From the NCBI GenBank assembly GCA_946902985.2, contig OX336390.1:530366861-530430860 (forward strand): DNA of 64,000 nt, in the 5' to 3' direction. A program made the position numbers and the translations under genes. Below the pieces are notes generated by a model that saw nothing but the letters and a program-made list of their open reading frames with translations, had not been told where the DNA came from and did not search any database. Every line of letters begins with the position of its first letter. Position 1 is the stretch's first letter. This stretch comes from Meconema thalassinum. Lineage: Eukaryota > Arthropoda > Insecta > Orthoptera > Tettigoniidae. Shown here one piece after another: positions 32,284 through 45,080 of the stretch.

Positions 32284-32792
32284 TGGCGGCTTCAGTGGCG
32301 TAGTTGGTAGTATGCTGAGCTTTTATGCCCAAGATCGCGGGTTCAAACCCGGCCGAAGTCGTCGGATTTTTTAAGAACGTATGCGTTCCTTCGGAGGGGA
32401 AGTAAAGCCGGCGGTCCCATGTCATAGATTTATGGCATGTTAAAGAACCTTCCACTAATTACAACTGTGTGAAGCTAAATAATATATAGGTTAAACATTT
32501 GACTAACGTTCTTAAGTTCCTACGTTCGTCGTCAGGAGCCGACTGCGGTGACATCTGGTAACTAAGTTCTGAACTAGTTGGTCGCTGACGGTGGCGTTTG
32601 GCGGCAAAAGTAGGTACTACTTGAAACAAGTCAATGTCTGCAGTCCTTACTTGAATTAAAACAGATACACACACTGATACAGCCATCACAATTAACACCG
32701 GTTATCAGACAGATTCTGTACACTCAAAGTACACAGGGCTACATGGCCGCGTTGTCGCAGCCCCTAAACTGAGGAACCAACCAACCAACCAC
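32284..32792 (+). mobile_element. tRNA-derived SINE (type A), full length 509 bp, 14-bp target-site duplication
   Basis: Flanked by catcattaaaccat at 32270-32283 and 32793-32806. The head ggcttcagtggcgtagttgg and B-box gggttcaaacccgg are tRNA-like. The body contains gaggggaagtaaagccggcg; the 3' tail ends ggaaccaaccaaccaacc. Other copies: 34811-35666, 52140-52335 (5' part), 55093-55384 and 60872-60961 (3' parts). Confidence 0.88.
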
Positions 32793-32829
32793 CATCATTA
32801 AACCATAGTATTTGTTTCAGTCTGTGATT

Positions 32830-33300
32830 GTTGCTGTTGCTTCTTATTGTAGGGGCTGCGGCATCGTGGTGTTGTAGCACCGTGTATTTGGGTGTGTGTG
32901 GAATTTATGTGATAAATCTGTGTTATTCTGAAGTCTGTACTAGTGTGTATTTGTAAATTGGGGTAGGATTGGGAAGGAGGCAGCCGTGTCCTTTAGTTAG
33001 GAACCATTCAAGCATTTGCCTGGAGTATATTTGGGGAAACCACGGATAACCACTTCCAGGATGGCTGACATGAGAATCGAACCCTCCTCTTCTCAGTTTT
33101 TCCTCACGAGGTTGAGTGGGCCCGTTCCAGCCCTCACACCACGAGGTAGTCCAGTCTGTGACTGTGTCACAGCAAATATTGTTATGAATATTAGTAAACC
33201 CCACTAACGCACCATTGCTGGAATCGACAGATGAGCGTACGGAGATCCTAGGCTTGAATCCCGTTGCTGACAGCATCCGTCCTGAGGATAGTTTCCCCCC
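32830..33300 (-). repeat. repeat related to type-A SINE tail plus tRNA-like block
   Basis: gtaggggctgcggcatcgtg and gtatttgggtgtgtgtggaa are the complement of the type-A 3' tail. Further right, gagaatcgaaccctcctc is a minus-strand B-box, and ccgttccagccctcacacca recalls types E/F. A composite, diverged element. Confidence 0.45.
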
Positions 33301-34097
33301 GAATTTTTACACACTCCAAGTACTCAATTCTCCCGGTCCCAAATACGGTTAGGCTACACACACAACTACAATATCAGACAATTTTCTATCTCGTATAAGT
33401 ATTCATAATTGATGAGTGTAACCCAAAAACCTGCGAAGTGCCATTTTAGGAAACAATTAATTTTTGCATTACAACCCATCTCTGTACCATTGCCAATGCA
33501 CCCAAGACACGGCCATGGGCCACAATTTTTTGTTTAGTTCATAAATCCATCACAAGATGGAAGCTCTGCTATGTTGCTCCCTTGTTTACTCAGAAGTACC
33601 AATAGCTGATTTCAGACATGGAGGGAAACACTTCAGGAGCTTTGCATGCAAATAATGATGAAATGGGTGAGAAAAGAAGAGAGAGAGGTAAGCTACTGGG
33701 TATAAGTTAGACGTTCAAATAGCCTATTGGTACTAAGACTGAAACTATCTTGGCACTTGGCTGATTTTTTAGTAAAAGAGTATCTATGTGATACTACTTA
33801 TGTGACATGCAATGTCATTAATTTAACATAACAATTTAGTTACAATTGTCCTTCTAGTGTATTTAGTGCACACTATATTACATAGTAAAATTCAAAATGA
33901 AAACTCTTGTGATAGGTACGTTTCTTCACTAGGCTATATCTCCTAAACAACTTTTTGGCACTTAGCAGGTTTTTACTCTTCAATTTTATTCTCTGACTTA
34001 ATTAATATACTGGCCAAGTTTATGAAAATACAACATTTTATTTGATTTTGTTTCATACTATGTTCCTTCAGGCTTTCTCCTTACTTTTACACAGGCC
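33301..34097. other. intron sequence, no gene
   Basis: AT-rich; no repeat boundary or coding frame could be supported. Confidence 0.35.
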
Positions 34098-34305
34098 TTT
34101 TGATGAATAATGTTTTTGGGTTCACGTCCCTTTTAACTACTGTGGCTTTTAGAGACACCGGGGTGCGGGAATTTTGCCCCGAAGGGAATCTGACTGTCAC
34201 GGCTCCCTCACATTTGCGCACCCTCAAATGCGCCAGGATTCGATCCTGCAACCTTGGGAACAGCAGGCAAGAACGTTACCGCTGAGTCACGCAGTCAGTC
34301 AAGCT
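34098..34305 (-). mobile_element. tRNA-derived SINE (type C)
   Basis: Complement of the 54416-54647 family: ggttcacgtccctttt at the tail side, ggattcgatcctgcaac as minus-strand B-box and ttaccgctgagtcacgcagt at the head. Diverged; duplication not seen. Confidence 0.6.
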
Positions 34306-34797
34306 TTTTGAAAATAAATGTATTTTTACTTTTCAATATTTTTGAAAAAATGGCGTAATTTAAACAGCATTTTCATGAGCATGTCCATCTGTCAAAATTA
34401 AATTGAAGTAAATTTATAAAATCGACTGTGTTAAAATATCTCTATAAATAAAAGTAAGCTTTATCTCTGAACACATGGAATGTTATGCTAAAACTATGTA
34501 TTGATCCTGGAAAATGTGGATATGGTGAATAATGACCAAATGTTCCATCAGTTTGAATGTTGTCTGTTTATCTGGTTGTAATGGATTGGCGTCAAAACTA
34601 GTGGAGCAAATCACATCAAAATTCGTATGTATGTAGAAGGCAACCCCAAAATATCACTAGGATACAATATGTTTGAGCATATATGCCTCATGGGGAGGGG
34701 GTAATTTTAGGAAATAGGTAAAATATCGAGGTTGTCGTATATTGACCAGACATAACTCATGTTACGCCCCTCGATGCGATAAATCAAGATGTGACAT
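34306..34797. other. intron sequence, no gene
   Basis: A ccaaaacta/agtggagcaaatcac phrase near 34595 suggests an old non-autonomous repeat, not further assigned. Confidence 0.3.
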
Positions 34798-34810
34798 CCA
34801 ACTATCCATG

Positions 34811-35666
34811 AGCGGCTTCGGTGGCGTAGTCGGTAGCATGCTGAGCTTCTATGCCCAAGATACAACCCCCAACAAAAAAAAGTCAACCCCTGGCACTATA
34901 CAGCCCGTGACGGGCTAAGGCCGACCAAGCGACCGCTGCCCAGCCATTCGGCCTGCAGATATTGGGGTGACGCGTGATCAGCGCGTCGGGTCCCCTCGGC
35001 CGTTAATCTTGGTTTTCGTGATCGGGGCGCTGTCTCACTGTCAGACAGCTACTCAATTGTCCTCACGAGGCTGAGTGCACCCCGTTCCAACCCTCACGTC
35101 AGTTTTAAAATCCCTGACGGAGCCGGGGATCGAACCCGGGGCCTCCGGGTGAGAGGCAGGCGCGCTACCCCAACACCACAGGGCCGGCTATGCCCAAGAT
35201 AGCGGGTTCAAACCCAGCCGAAGCCGTCGGATTTTTTAAGAGCGTTAATAATCCCTCAGTATGCCTTCCTTCGGAGGGGAAGTAAAGCCGGCGGTCCCAT
35301 GTCATAGATTTATGGCATGTTAAAGAACCTTCCACTAATTACACCTGTGTGAAGCTAAATTGGATAGGTTAAGAATGTAAACAACGCTCTTAGGTTTCTA
35401 CGTTCGTTGCCAAGAGCCGACTGCGGTGGCGTCTAGTAGCTAAGTTCTGAACTTGGCCTAGTAGTCGTCGACGGTGGCACTTGGCGGCAAAAGTAGGAAC
35501 TATTTGAAAAATTCTAAGTTGGAGTCTGTACTTAAATTAAAAAACAGATAACACACACTAATACAGTCATCACAATTAACACCGGTTATCAGACAGATTC
35601 TACACACACCCAAAGTACACGGGGCTACATGACCGCGTTGTCGCAGCCCCTAAACTTAAGAACCAA
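34811..35666 (+). mobile_element. tRNA-derived SINE (type A) split by a type-F SINE
   Basis: Outer duplication ccaactatccatg at 34798-34810 and 35667-35679. The head is tcggtggcgtagtcggtagc. It is interrupted after ctatgcccaagata by a type-F SINE (34863-35187) and resumes at agcgggttcaaaccc. Without the insert and its duplication it is about 517 bp, matching the copy at 32284. Confidence 0.88.
34863..35187 (-). mobile_element. tRNA-derived SINE (type F), full length, nested in type A
   Basis: Flanked by ctatgcccaagata at 34849-34862 and 35188-35201. On minus: head gccggccctgtggtgttggg, B-box gggttcgatccccgg, body ggttggaacggggtgcactc, and a tail ending in a gttgggggttgt-type stretch. Perfect duplication, hence young. 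Confidence 0.9.
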
Positions 35667-35901
35667 CCAACTATCCATGTATCTCTGTACGAGGCAATGC
35701 CTCTCCATTTATTATCTAACACGATAAGAACATTAGAAAATATCTCAGTAAAGCAATTGCGCAATTCATATGCACCTCTAGACATGCAGCTGTAGGCTCA
35801 GTCATGATTTCGTGGAATGTGGTCGAGACGGCCACAAATCACACATTGACTCCACGATGAGGCGAAAATCGCTGAGTATATTCGCACACCTAAACTGCCT
35901 A

Positions 35902-36176
35902 TTGACTGACTACGTGGCGCAGCGTGTACGTTCTCACCTGTTCTGCCCAACGTTGCAGGAACAAATCCTGATGCAGTCAGTTGGCATTTGAGAGTGCGCA
36001 ACACAGGATTGGATCCTGGCGCATTCAGTTGGCATGTGAGGGTATGCAAATGAGAGGAAGCCGTATCAGATGATTTGCTGGCACGTTTAAGATCCCCTTC
36101 GGGGCCAATTCCGGCACCCCGGCATCTCTAAAAGACTCCGTAGATAAAAGGGACGTGAAACCAATAACATTATTAT
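35902..36176 (+). mobile_element. tRNA-derived SINE (type C)
   Basis: Head gactacgtggcgcagcgtgt, a repeated cagttggcat..gag block, cttcggggccaattccggca, tail aagggacgtgaaa and (att)n. It abuts the terminal hairpin of the Helentron-like element at 36177. Confidence 0.65.
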
Positions 36177-37722
36177 TAGCCTATTTTCATTTATGAATAA
36201 ATAGGCTTATGAGATCACCTATTGTCCGCGCGCGCGCGCGTGTGTGTGTGTGTGTACGTGCCCGTGTGTGTCACCCCTAATAAAATCTAAACGGCTGGAG
36301 CGATTTCAATGAAACTCGGTAAGGTCATAGTACTATTTTAGCCGACCACGACCGTGACATTTACATTTTATTACGTCACACCAATCCAACATGGCGGCTG
36401 TGCGAAATATTTCACCGTCATTACTACTGATATCACCCTGAAATTTTGCACGGTGATAAAGGGCAATACTAGAAGTGACTTTCAAAAACCGGTAAACTAC
36501 AAAACGAAAATGGTGGCCAAGCGAAGTTCAAACATTTAAATAGACTTTTCTCGCGATGTAACCATCCGAACGCAGTGAAACTTGTAAACATTGTAATGCA
36601 CTGACATCTAAATGAAAATCCACAGCCTGCTTCCAGTCGACCGACCGAGTCAGGAATGGAATGAATGAAGCCCCCATCTAGCGGTGAGGATATGAACTGT
36701 GCCGGCCTCCGAAGCCTGTCGCACTCCACTGGGGCAATGATTGAATGAATGACAGATGAAATGAAAGGAAAGTGGACAGTGTTGCTGGAATGAAATATTG
36801 ACAGGGAAAACCGGAGTACCCGGAGAAAAACCTGTCTGCCTCCGCTTTGTCCAGCACAAATCTCACATGAAGTGACCGGGATTTGAACCTTAGACCCCAG
36901 CGGCGAGAGGCCGACGTACTGCCGCCTAAGCCACGGAGACTTCCCAATGCACTGACATCTAATTTAGTTCAATTGTTTACATAACCTCAAGATGGTAGCT
37001 GTGAGAAAGTTTAAAACTAAGCTTTTATTTCTCGTGTCCGAATCATGCGATCGAAGTCAACGTATGAATAACGAACCTACGCAATAATCCTCATCTAATA
37101 GTACACATATCTATGCCCTACATATATAAAAATCAACATTGCGGCCATCCGAAATATTTAGACGGATCTCAATATCTATCAATCTATGATAGCAATCAAA
37201 CTGAAATTTTGTATGTTGATAGAGGTTATAATCATAAGTTCACCTATGCAACTTTCAATAACCTGGTTAATACATATCCAACAAGGCGGCGACGCGAAAT
37301 TTAAATATTTGAATGGACGTTTCTCGCGATTTAACCACCCGAGCGCAGTGAAACTTGGTACGGTATATGCTTATACAAATTATAATCCACTGGCATCTAA
37401 TTTATTTCAATATTTTTCATAACCACAAGATGGCGGCAGTGCGAATTTTCAAAATCTCGGTTTATTTCTTGTGTCCTAATCATGCGATTGAAATTTGAAT
37501 AATACACCTACAAAATAATCTTCATGTAATAGTAAATAACTGTAAGGCCTACATACTGTATATAAAAATCTAGCATGGCAACCATCCGAAATATTTACAA
37601 GGTTCTCAATATCTCCGAATCTATTACAGCAATCAAACTGACATTTTGTATGTTGTTAGAGGCAATTAACATAAGTGGGATATATGAAAATAGGATGTAT
37701 AGTTCTTCACGGAACTACTTGT
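36177..37722 (-). mobile_element. Helentron/DINE-like element, subfamily 2 (with SINE inside)
   Basis: Left end is the terminal hairpin agcctattttcat/atgaataaataggct, then a GC/GT microsatellite (36229-36260) and acggctggagcgatttcaat. Right end is agttcttcacggaactactt. Monomers carry aacatggcggctgtgcg (36389) and related boxes in minus orientation. A type-B SINE sits at 36612-36945. Confidence 0.65.
36612..36945 (-). mobile_element. tRNA-derived SINE (type B), 17-bp target-site duplication
   Basis: Flanked by aatgcactgacatctaa at 36595-36611 and 36946-36962. The minus-strand head ends at ccgcctaagccacggagac; the B-box complement is gggatttgaacc. Sequence follows the 23242-23569 copy throughout. 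Confidence 0.88.
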
Positions 37723-38083
37723 TTTCTAATGTCTTCGGCCAGAGGTAAGGACAACTAATTATCTTCACAGTTACTGCAGTAAACCCTGACATCACTGTTA
37801 TTTACTTTTAAAATTTTATATCTGAACTCGAGCTCGGCTGCCGGAGGCCAAACTAGATCTGACAGTTTAACCGTAAGTAAGCCCTATCACCTGTCTTTCG
37901 AACGCTATCTTTGTTACTCTCACAACGCAATAAAACGAGGCTGCAAATTATATTATACTGATAAGAGATGAAGGGGTTAGGAGAGAGCCACTTTTATCGT
38001 TTTTGCTCTTTTTTTAAGGCGGTCGGTTCAATATACATCTTTAATCATATTATTTCCCACTCATAGCTTCAGAACAGCTGTCT
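37723..38083. other. intron sequence, no gene
   Basis: Unassigned AT-rich DNA up to the target-site duplication of the I-type LINE. Confidence 0.35.
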
Positions 38084-38095
38084 GGCTCGGTGAGG

Positions 38096-39376
38096 TTGAT
38101 GATGATGATAATTGTTGTTTTAAGGGGCCTAACATCGAGGTTATCGGCCTCTAATGAAATGAAATGGCGTGAAATGAAAGGATGTAGATAAAAACAGCTC
38201 ACTGCCATGGATGAAACGAAAATGGTGTTTATAAAACAGACAGTGAGCCCCAAAAAGTATGCCTTATTTGAATAAAAAGAATAAAAGGCGGATGGTAAAA
38301 AAGAATAAAACAAATAAGGCATAGCGAACAATAAAATAGATGAACACAATAAAAAAACATAAAACAGACGTAACCGGAATTAAAAGTCGTAACTACACAT
38401 TAAAAGTTAAAAAAGTAACCACTCTCCCTCATGAACCGGATGACGAGGTCTACTGACGGCCCGTCATCACGGAGAATAAGGGAGAGAGTCCTTCGCAGAT
38501 CGGCCAGATCCACACACTCCAAGAGAATGTGTGCCACAGTTAGATGGGCACCGCAAGTACACACAGGGGGATCTTCTCTCTTTAGCAAGTGGGAGTGCGT
38601 AGCAATCCCATGGCCGATCCGGAGTCGACAGAGTACCACAGCTTCCTTCCGGGGAGATCGGAAGGAAGATTTCCACACCTTCGTTGTCTCCTTGATGCCT
38701 CTCAGTTTGTTGGGTGGAGGCGTGGCACGCCACGCTTCCTCCCAATGCGACAGGATCGAATGCCGCAACTGAGAGCGCACATCACTAGCAGGCACCTTAT
38801 ACGGTAGCGAGGACAGTGCGACTGCCTCTCTCGCCGCCTGATCAGCAAGCTCGTTTCCCGCAATACCCATGTGGCTAGGAAGCCACACAAAGGTCACCCC
38901 GGTTCCAGCGTTACACGAACTGACGAGCAGGTCGTGCACACGCTGGACCAACGGGTGCTTCGGGAAACACACATCGAGCGCTTGCAGCGCACTCAGAGAG
39001 TCAGTAAACACAAGAAAGTGCTGGTGATCGTCTGATAACGTGTACCGCAGAGCCTCTAAGATGGCACAGAGCTCCGCTGTGTACACGCCACAAGCCTCGG
39101 GAAGTGAAAAGAGAAACCGACGATCCTCAACCACAAATGCACAGCCTACTTTCTCGTTTACCCTCGAACCATCCGTGAATAGAACAGCCTCCGATGGACG
39201 GAGGAGTCCGTGTCCGACTTGGAGCCGGTGTGCAGATCCAGGATGATATCAGGGCGAGAGACCATCCACGGAGGGGCCTTGCTAGGTACTCGGACGATAC
39301 AGGAGACAGAAGGAAATCGGAACTGACAGTATAAGTCATCCAAGCGAATCCCCGCCGGCCGAGTGGCTCGGGCAAA
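38096..39376 (-). mobile_element. I/R1-group LINE, 5'-truncated, with RNase H domain, 12-bp target-site duplication
   Basis: Flanked by ggctcggtgagg at 38084-38095 and 39377-39388. The minus-strand frame from about 39180 to 38400 encodes an RNase H domain: VLFTDGSRVNE-like start, YTAELCAILEALRY, VFTDSLSALQAL, WLPSHMGIAGNELADQAA, with DGS, E and TDS acidic residues present. A CxCGA..TVAHILLEC zinc-knuckle-like motif follows. A frameshift near 39200 separates it from RT-end sequence. The 3' UTR (38096-38399) ends in gataattg and (atg)n. RNase H after RT points to the I superfamily. Confidence 0.85.
38400..39180 (-). pseudogene. LINE RNase H / C-terminal zinc-knuckle region
   Basis: Open frame of about 260 codons; the RNase H domain would degrade the RNA strand of the cDNA hybrid. 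Catalytic-type residues appear intact (TDGS, TAELCA, FTDS, AGNELAD). Truncated upstream by the 5' truncation of the element and a frameshift, so it cannot be expressed as the normal polyprotein. Confidence 0.8.
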
Positions 39377-39388
39377 GGCTCGGTGAGG

Positions 39389-40150
39389 AAAGCAATGACT
39401 ATCCCAACCATCATTTCCATCTACTGTATCTCTGCACGAGTCAATACTACTCCATTTATTATCTAAAACACAATAATATATATAAGTAAATAATACGAAG
39501 AATCAAACAATACAAACTTCAAAGAAAAAGTGTACATGGAAGACTCAAGTGGTCCAATGTAGCCAATAAAGTTAATAATAATAAATAAGTAAATAAATAT
39601 CACTTATCACTCGGAGTGTTATCAGACTAGGGAGCTTAAGGAGATTTTGAGACTTCATGATCATTCGATTGGGTGAACCCGGGTATTGGTGCTAGTAACA
39701 CATATAAGAATGCATTACTTCTAAAAACTTGAGCTTTAAATGTTGAAACGTTCCCGGAGAAAAGGTAATTTTTATATTCAAAATAAATTTTGGCGAGAAA
39801 CTGGATCCAAATTTCCACTAGCGGAGCAAACATGGACGGCTTTGATTTAGGGCTGGGTACGCTCCGACACCACAACGCTCGTTTGGCTTTCTTAAAATGG
39901 TTCTTAAAATGTCTATTGTCTAATAGTGAGGGAGGTAATAAAAGTCTACATCAGTGGGTTTATTAATTTATTGTACGCACGGTTGTAGGAAAGTATAATG
40001 AAAGTAGTCTTAGGAATGAGCAATGAAGAGAACACATGTACTGTTAGGAAGCGAATGGTCCGCAGCCTACTGTGACGCAAAAATGAAATTTCGAACATTT
40101 TTGAGGATTTTCGGCATTCCACACCGGAGCTCCTTAATTGCCGTTTTATT
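39389..40150. other. intron sequence, no gene
   Basis: Begins with a LINE-tail-like ctgcacgagtcaatactactcc (39433) and an ataagtaaataaatatc stretch. Otherwise unassigned. Confidence 0.3.
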
Positions 40151-43100
40151 GAAATAACTAGCCGTTACCCGCGGCTTCGCCCGCAATAACATTTGGAATC
40201 CCGTTATAACATTAGTTATATAGATACAGTAGATAAGCATGGGTCATAGTGGGAAAAAAATTCTATCACCTGAAACCAAAAATGCATGGGACGAAAAAAA
40301 CCATCAAAATATCATGTTGGTTTCGGACCCTAAAAGACGTGAAAAATATAATAAAAGTATTTAAAAATATATATTTTTTGAAATTACATTCGAATCAATT
40401 TTTATGTCATTCCTGGGACTTAGAAAATTCCGGCCAAACAGTACAAAATCATTAATACCTCCCTAAGTATTCGTCGTATGATGAAATAGCAAGAGACAAA
40501 AAAAGATGTAATGTGTTATTGTCTACAACATAGGCCATGTATTTTCCACTCAGACATATTACCTGGTTGTTTTTTTTCAGAAATTCAGCCCTCCCCATGG
40601 GCCCCTTAAATCGGATTTATGAAAAGAAAAACTGTCAAACACCTATTTACTTATTTTTTATGCTGATTTTTTTCCCGCTGAGTTTCAAACTCCTCGCCTA
40701 TGTCGTTTAAGAGATACACGCTCCGTTAGGAATCCTTCAACCCCCACTCTAACCCCTTTCACCTCATAATATACACCACATCGAAAAACCCTCAGACACA
40801 TGTCTTCTTATTTTTAATGATGAATTTATATGCCGAGTATCACATCCCCCAATGAAACCAATCGGGAAATGCAGGTCTACCACCTTAACACCCTTTTAGA
40901 ACCTGGATATCCAAAAATCCTTTCTTAGTGGGCGTTTGCGGCCCTTGAGGAAACTGCATACCAAATTTTATTCCAATCCGTTCGGTGGTTTCTGAGATTT
41001 CGTGATGAATGAATGAGTGGTATTTGAGCTTTATATAATAGATAATGATTTGACGAAAAAAAACCATCAAAATATCATGCTGTTACCCGCGGCTTGGCCC
41101 GCAATAACATTTGGAATCCCGTTATAACATTAGTTATATAAATTTTTCCCGTAGTGGAAGATAATGACGGCAACATGGAGCGTTGAAATTGAAAATCGGG
41201 TGCTATATACAACGGGGAAAGACGACCATTTACCAATAACTGACAAACGGCTGACAGCTTTACTCTTTGCGTCCTCCAGGTGCATATATTCCTAACTACT
41301 CAACTTTTTCTGGTTGATGCGAATACAAAGTAGTCTCTCTGTCTCAATCTTTGCATACATATCAATCTGAAACTGATTGAGAAGATTGCGAAATAAGTTA
41401 AGATAAAAATTATCACCCTCAAGCTCAAATATTCCGAAGCTATAAAAGTTAGGGGCAGATACGGTCTTCTTCAAAGGTGCTTGAGTGTTGTTGTGACGTT
41501 GAGGAATATTCTCCTAACTTAATAAAACAAATCTCTACTTAAAGATACCTGATAAATGGAATAGACCTAGCTTAACTTAACAAAATTAACGTTGGTAGAG
41601 GTAATTTTCTTTTACCAAAGCCTACTTTTCATTATAACTATGTCTTCTTCTTCTTCATTTCACCTTTTCCAGCTGACACTGGGTGGGGGCAAATATGGTT
41701 CCTCTCCACTTTGTTCTGTCGTTCCACCATTCCTCCTCCGACACGGTGTTCCAATCCAGGTTCCGTTTTCTAATGCTATTCTCCACCGAGTCCATCCGAC
41801 GCATTCTTGGTCTTCCTCGTCCTCTCTTCCCCTTCATCCGTCGTTCCAGTGCTCGCCTTGGTAGCCTTACTTCATTCAACCGTTTGACATGTCCAAACCA
41901 ACTCAATCTGTTTTGCTCCAGTTGTCATTTAGTTTCTGTACTCCCAGTTCTTTCCGTATATCTTCATTTCTCACTCCGTCTCTCCTCGTTTTCCGGACCA
42001 TACTTCTCAGGAATCTCATCTCAGCTGCCTGTACTCTGCTCTCTAACTATTTACTACCAAGAAATTATAAAAAACGCCATACCTAATCCAACAAACAAAG
42101 GAACTCTACAGTTACGTCAAATAAAGGCTAATATATAGTGCAATATGATGATTATAAAGTGACGGTGAAAGTATAAAGTACAAACAGAAATTACATAGAA
42201 GTACTGTTTGAACAGAGAGAGTGGGTAAAGGTCGGGAGCGCAGACAACAATGACGTGCACGTTATGAAAGTAAGCTCACTGCCTGCAAATACTGGTAGGG
42301 GCGACGTGCTGCAGCCCGCATTGCTTCATATAATCGCGGTTTTCGCCGTTTGACCTTGAACCCGAGTGAATTTTTTGAAAACCTTTCTTAGCGAGCACCT
42401 ACGGACCCTGAGGAAGCTGCATACCAAATTTCATTCCAATCCGTTCGGTGGTTTCTGAGATTTCGTGATGAATGAATGAGCGTGTGAGTGAGGGAGTGGT
42501 ATTTGACAAATATATAGTATAGATAGATGAAATTTATGAAAATAAAAACGATTTACTTATTTTTTAAGCTCATTTTTTCCGCTGAGTTTCAAACTCCTCG
42601 CCTATGACGTTAAAGAGATACACGCTCCGTTAGGAATCCTTCAACCTCCATCTTTCACCCTTTTCACCTCATAATATACACCACATCGAAAAACCCCCAG
42701 ACATGTGTCTTCTTATTTTTTAATGATGAGTTTATATGCCGTGTATCACATCCCACAATGAAACCAATCGGGGATATTGTTACTCAATGAAATACAGATT
42801 TAACCCCTTTAAGATCCCTTTAAACCTGAATATCCGAAAATCCTCCCTTAGTAGGCGGTTTTGACATACAATGAACATATCCCCAAACTGTCATGTTTCA
42901 AACTCCAATAATTTTGGCTGGGCGATGATGAGTGAGTGAGTGAGTGAGTGAGTGAGTGAGTCAGGACATTTTCTTTCAATTTTCTTTTTTCAGAATTTCA
43001 CCCCTCCCCATGAACCCCTTAAATTTGATTGATGAAAAAACTGTCGAACAGCTATTTACTTATTTGTAAGCAGTTTTTCCCCATGAGTTTGATGAGTGAG

Positions 43101-45080
43101 TCAGTCAGTCAATCAGTTAGGACACTTTCTTTCTTGTCTTTTTCACTCCTGAATTTCACCCCTCCCCATGGGCCCTATAAAATTGGATTTATGAAAAAAA
43201 AAACGGTCAAACACCTATTTACTTATTTTTTGTGCTGATTTTATTCCGCTGAGTTTCAAACTCCTCGCCTATGTCGTTTAAGAGATACACGCTCCGTTAG
43301 AAATCCATCAACCCTCACTTTTCACCCCTTTCACCTCATATTATACACCACATCGAAAAACCCTCAGACACTTGTCTTCTTATGTTTAATGATGAGTTTA
43401 TATGCCGAGTATCACATCCCCCAATGAAACCAATCGGGAGATATTGCTATTCAATGAAATGCAGGTCTACCCCCTTAACACCCCTTTAGAACCTGAATAT
43501 CCGAAAATCCTTCCTTAGTGGGCGTTTGCGGACCTTGAGGAAGCTGCATTCCAAATTTCATTCCATTTTGGCTGGGCGATGATGAGTGAGTGAGTGAGTA
43601 AGTGAGTCAGGACATTTTCTTTCAATTTTCTTTTTTCAGAATTTCACCCCTCCCCATGAACCCCTTAAATTTGATTTATGAACAGAACTGTCGAACAGCT
43701 ATTTAGTTATTTTTAAGCAGTTTTTTCCCCCTGAATTTGATGAGTGAGTCAGTCAGTCAATCAGTTAGGACACTTTCTTTCCTGTCCCCCCCCCCCCCCC
43801 CGAATTTCACCCATCCACATGGGCCCCTTAAATTGGATTTATGAAAAAATGGTCAAACACCTATTTACTTATTTTTTATGCTGATTTTCTTCCGCTGAGT
43901 TTCAAACTCCTCGCCTATGTCGTTTAAGAGATACACGCTCCGTTAGGAATCCTTCAACCCCCACTTTACACCCCCTTTCACCTCATAATATACACCACAT
44001 CAAAAACCCTCGGACACATGTCTTCTTATTTTTAATGGTGAGTTTATATGCCGAGTATCACATCCCCCAATGAAACCAATCGGGAGACATTGCTATTCAA
44101 TGAAATGCAGGTCTACCCCCATAACACCCCTTTAGAACCTGAATATCCAAACATCCTTTCTTAGTGGGCGTTTGTGGCCTTTGAGGAAGCGGCATACCAA
44201 ATTTCATTCCAATCCGTTTGGTGGTTTCTGAGATTTCGTGATGAATGAATGAGTCAGTCAGTCAGTGAGTGAGTGGTATCTGACAAATATATAGTAGATA
44301 AGCATGGGTCCTAGTGGAAAATAATTCTATCACCTGAAACCAAAAATGCATGGGACGAAAAAAACATCAAAATATCATGTTGGTTACGGACCCTAAAAGA
44401 CGTGAAAAATATAATAAAAGTATTAAAAAAACTACTTTTTAAAATTTCATTCGAATCAATTTTTATGTCATTCCTGGGACTTAGAAAATTCCGGCCAAAC
44501 AGTACAAAATCAGTAATAACTCCCTAAGTATTCGTCGTATGATGAAATAGCAAGAGACAAAAAAGATGTAATGTGTTATTGTCTACAACATAGGCCATGT
44601 ATAATTTTACATATTACCTGTTTTTTCCCCCAGAATTTCACCCCTCCCCATGGGCCCCTTAAATTGGATTTTTGAAAAAAAAACGGTGAAACATCTATTT
44701 ACTTATTTTTTATGCTGATTTTTTTCCGCTGATTTTCAAACTCCTCTCTCATGTCGTTTAAGAGATACACGCTCCGTTAGGAATCCTTCGACCCCCACTT
44801 TTCACCCCTTTCACCTCATAATATACACCACATCGAAAAACCATCAGACACATGCCTTCTTATTTTTAATGATGAGTTTATATGCCGAGTATCACATCCC
44901 CCAATGAAACCAATCGGGAGATATTGCTATTCAATGAAATGCAGGTCTATCCCCTTAACACCCCTTTAGAACCTGAATATCCAGAAATCCTTTCTTAGTG
45001 GGCGTTTGCGGCCCTTGAGGAAGCTGCATACCAAATTTAATTCCAATCCGTTCGGTGGTTTCTGAGATTTCGTGATAATT
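40151..45080 (+). repeat. composite array of a non-coding repeat family with GCGGCTTCGCCCGC ends
   Basis: Two 5'-type ends, gttacccgcggcttcgcccg (40165) and gttacccgcggcttggcccg (41090). Five copies of an internal module recognised by gagatacacgctccgtta at 40711, 42615, 43282, 43928 and 44762, each followed by caccacatc..aaaa, gccg(a/t)gtatcacatccc and ccaatccgttcggtggtttc. 3' ends show (GTGA)n and aaatatatagta (41035, 42520, 44290). The copies are nested or partial rather than a simple tandem. Includes a 16-base C run at 43786. Non-coding; function and class unknown. Confidence 0.65.
41640..42050 (-). pseudogene. RTE-type LINE, 3' fragment
   Basis: Minus frame 41906-41655: MSWFGHVKRLNEVRLPRRAL, GKRGRGRPRMRRMDSVENSI, WWNDRTKWRG, then stop and a (GAA)n tail. 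Sequence to about 42050 continues upstream out of frame. Inserted in the repeat array at 40151-45080. Confidence 0.7.
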
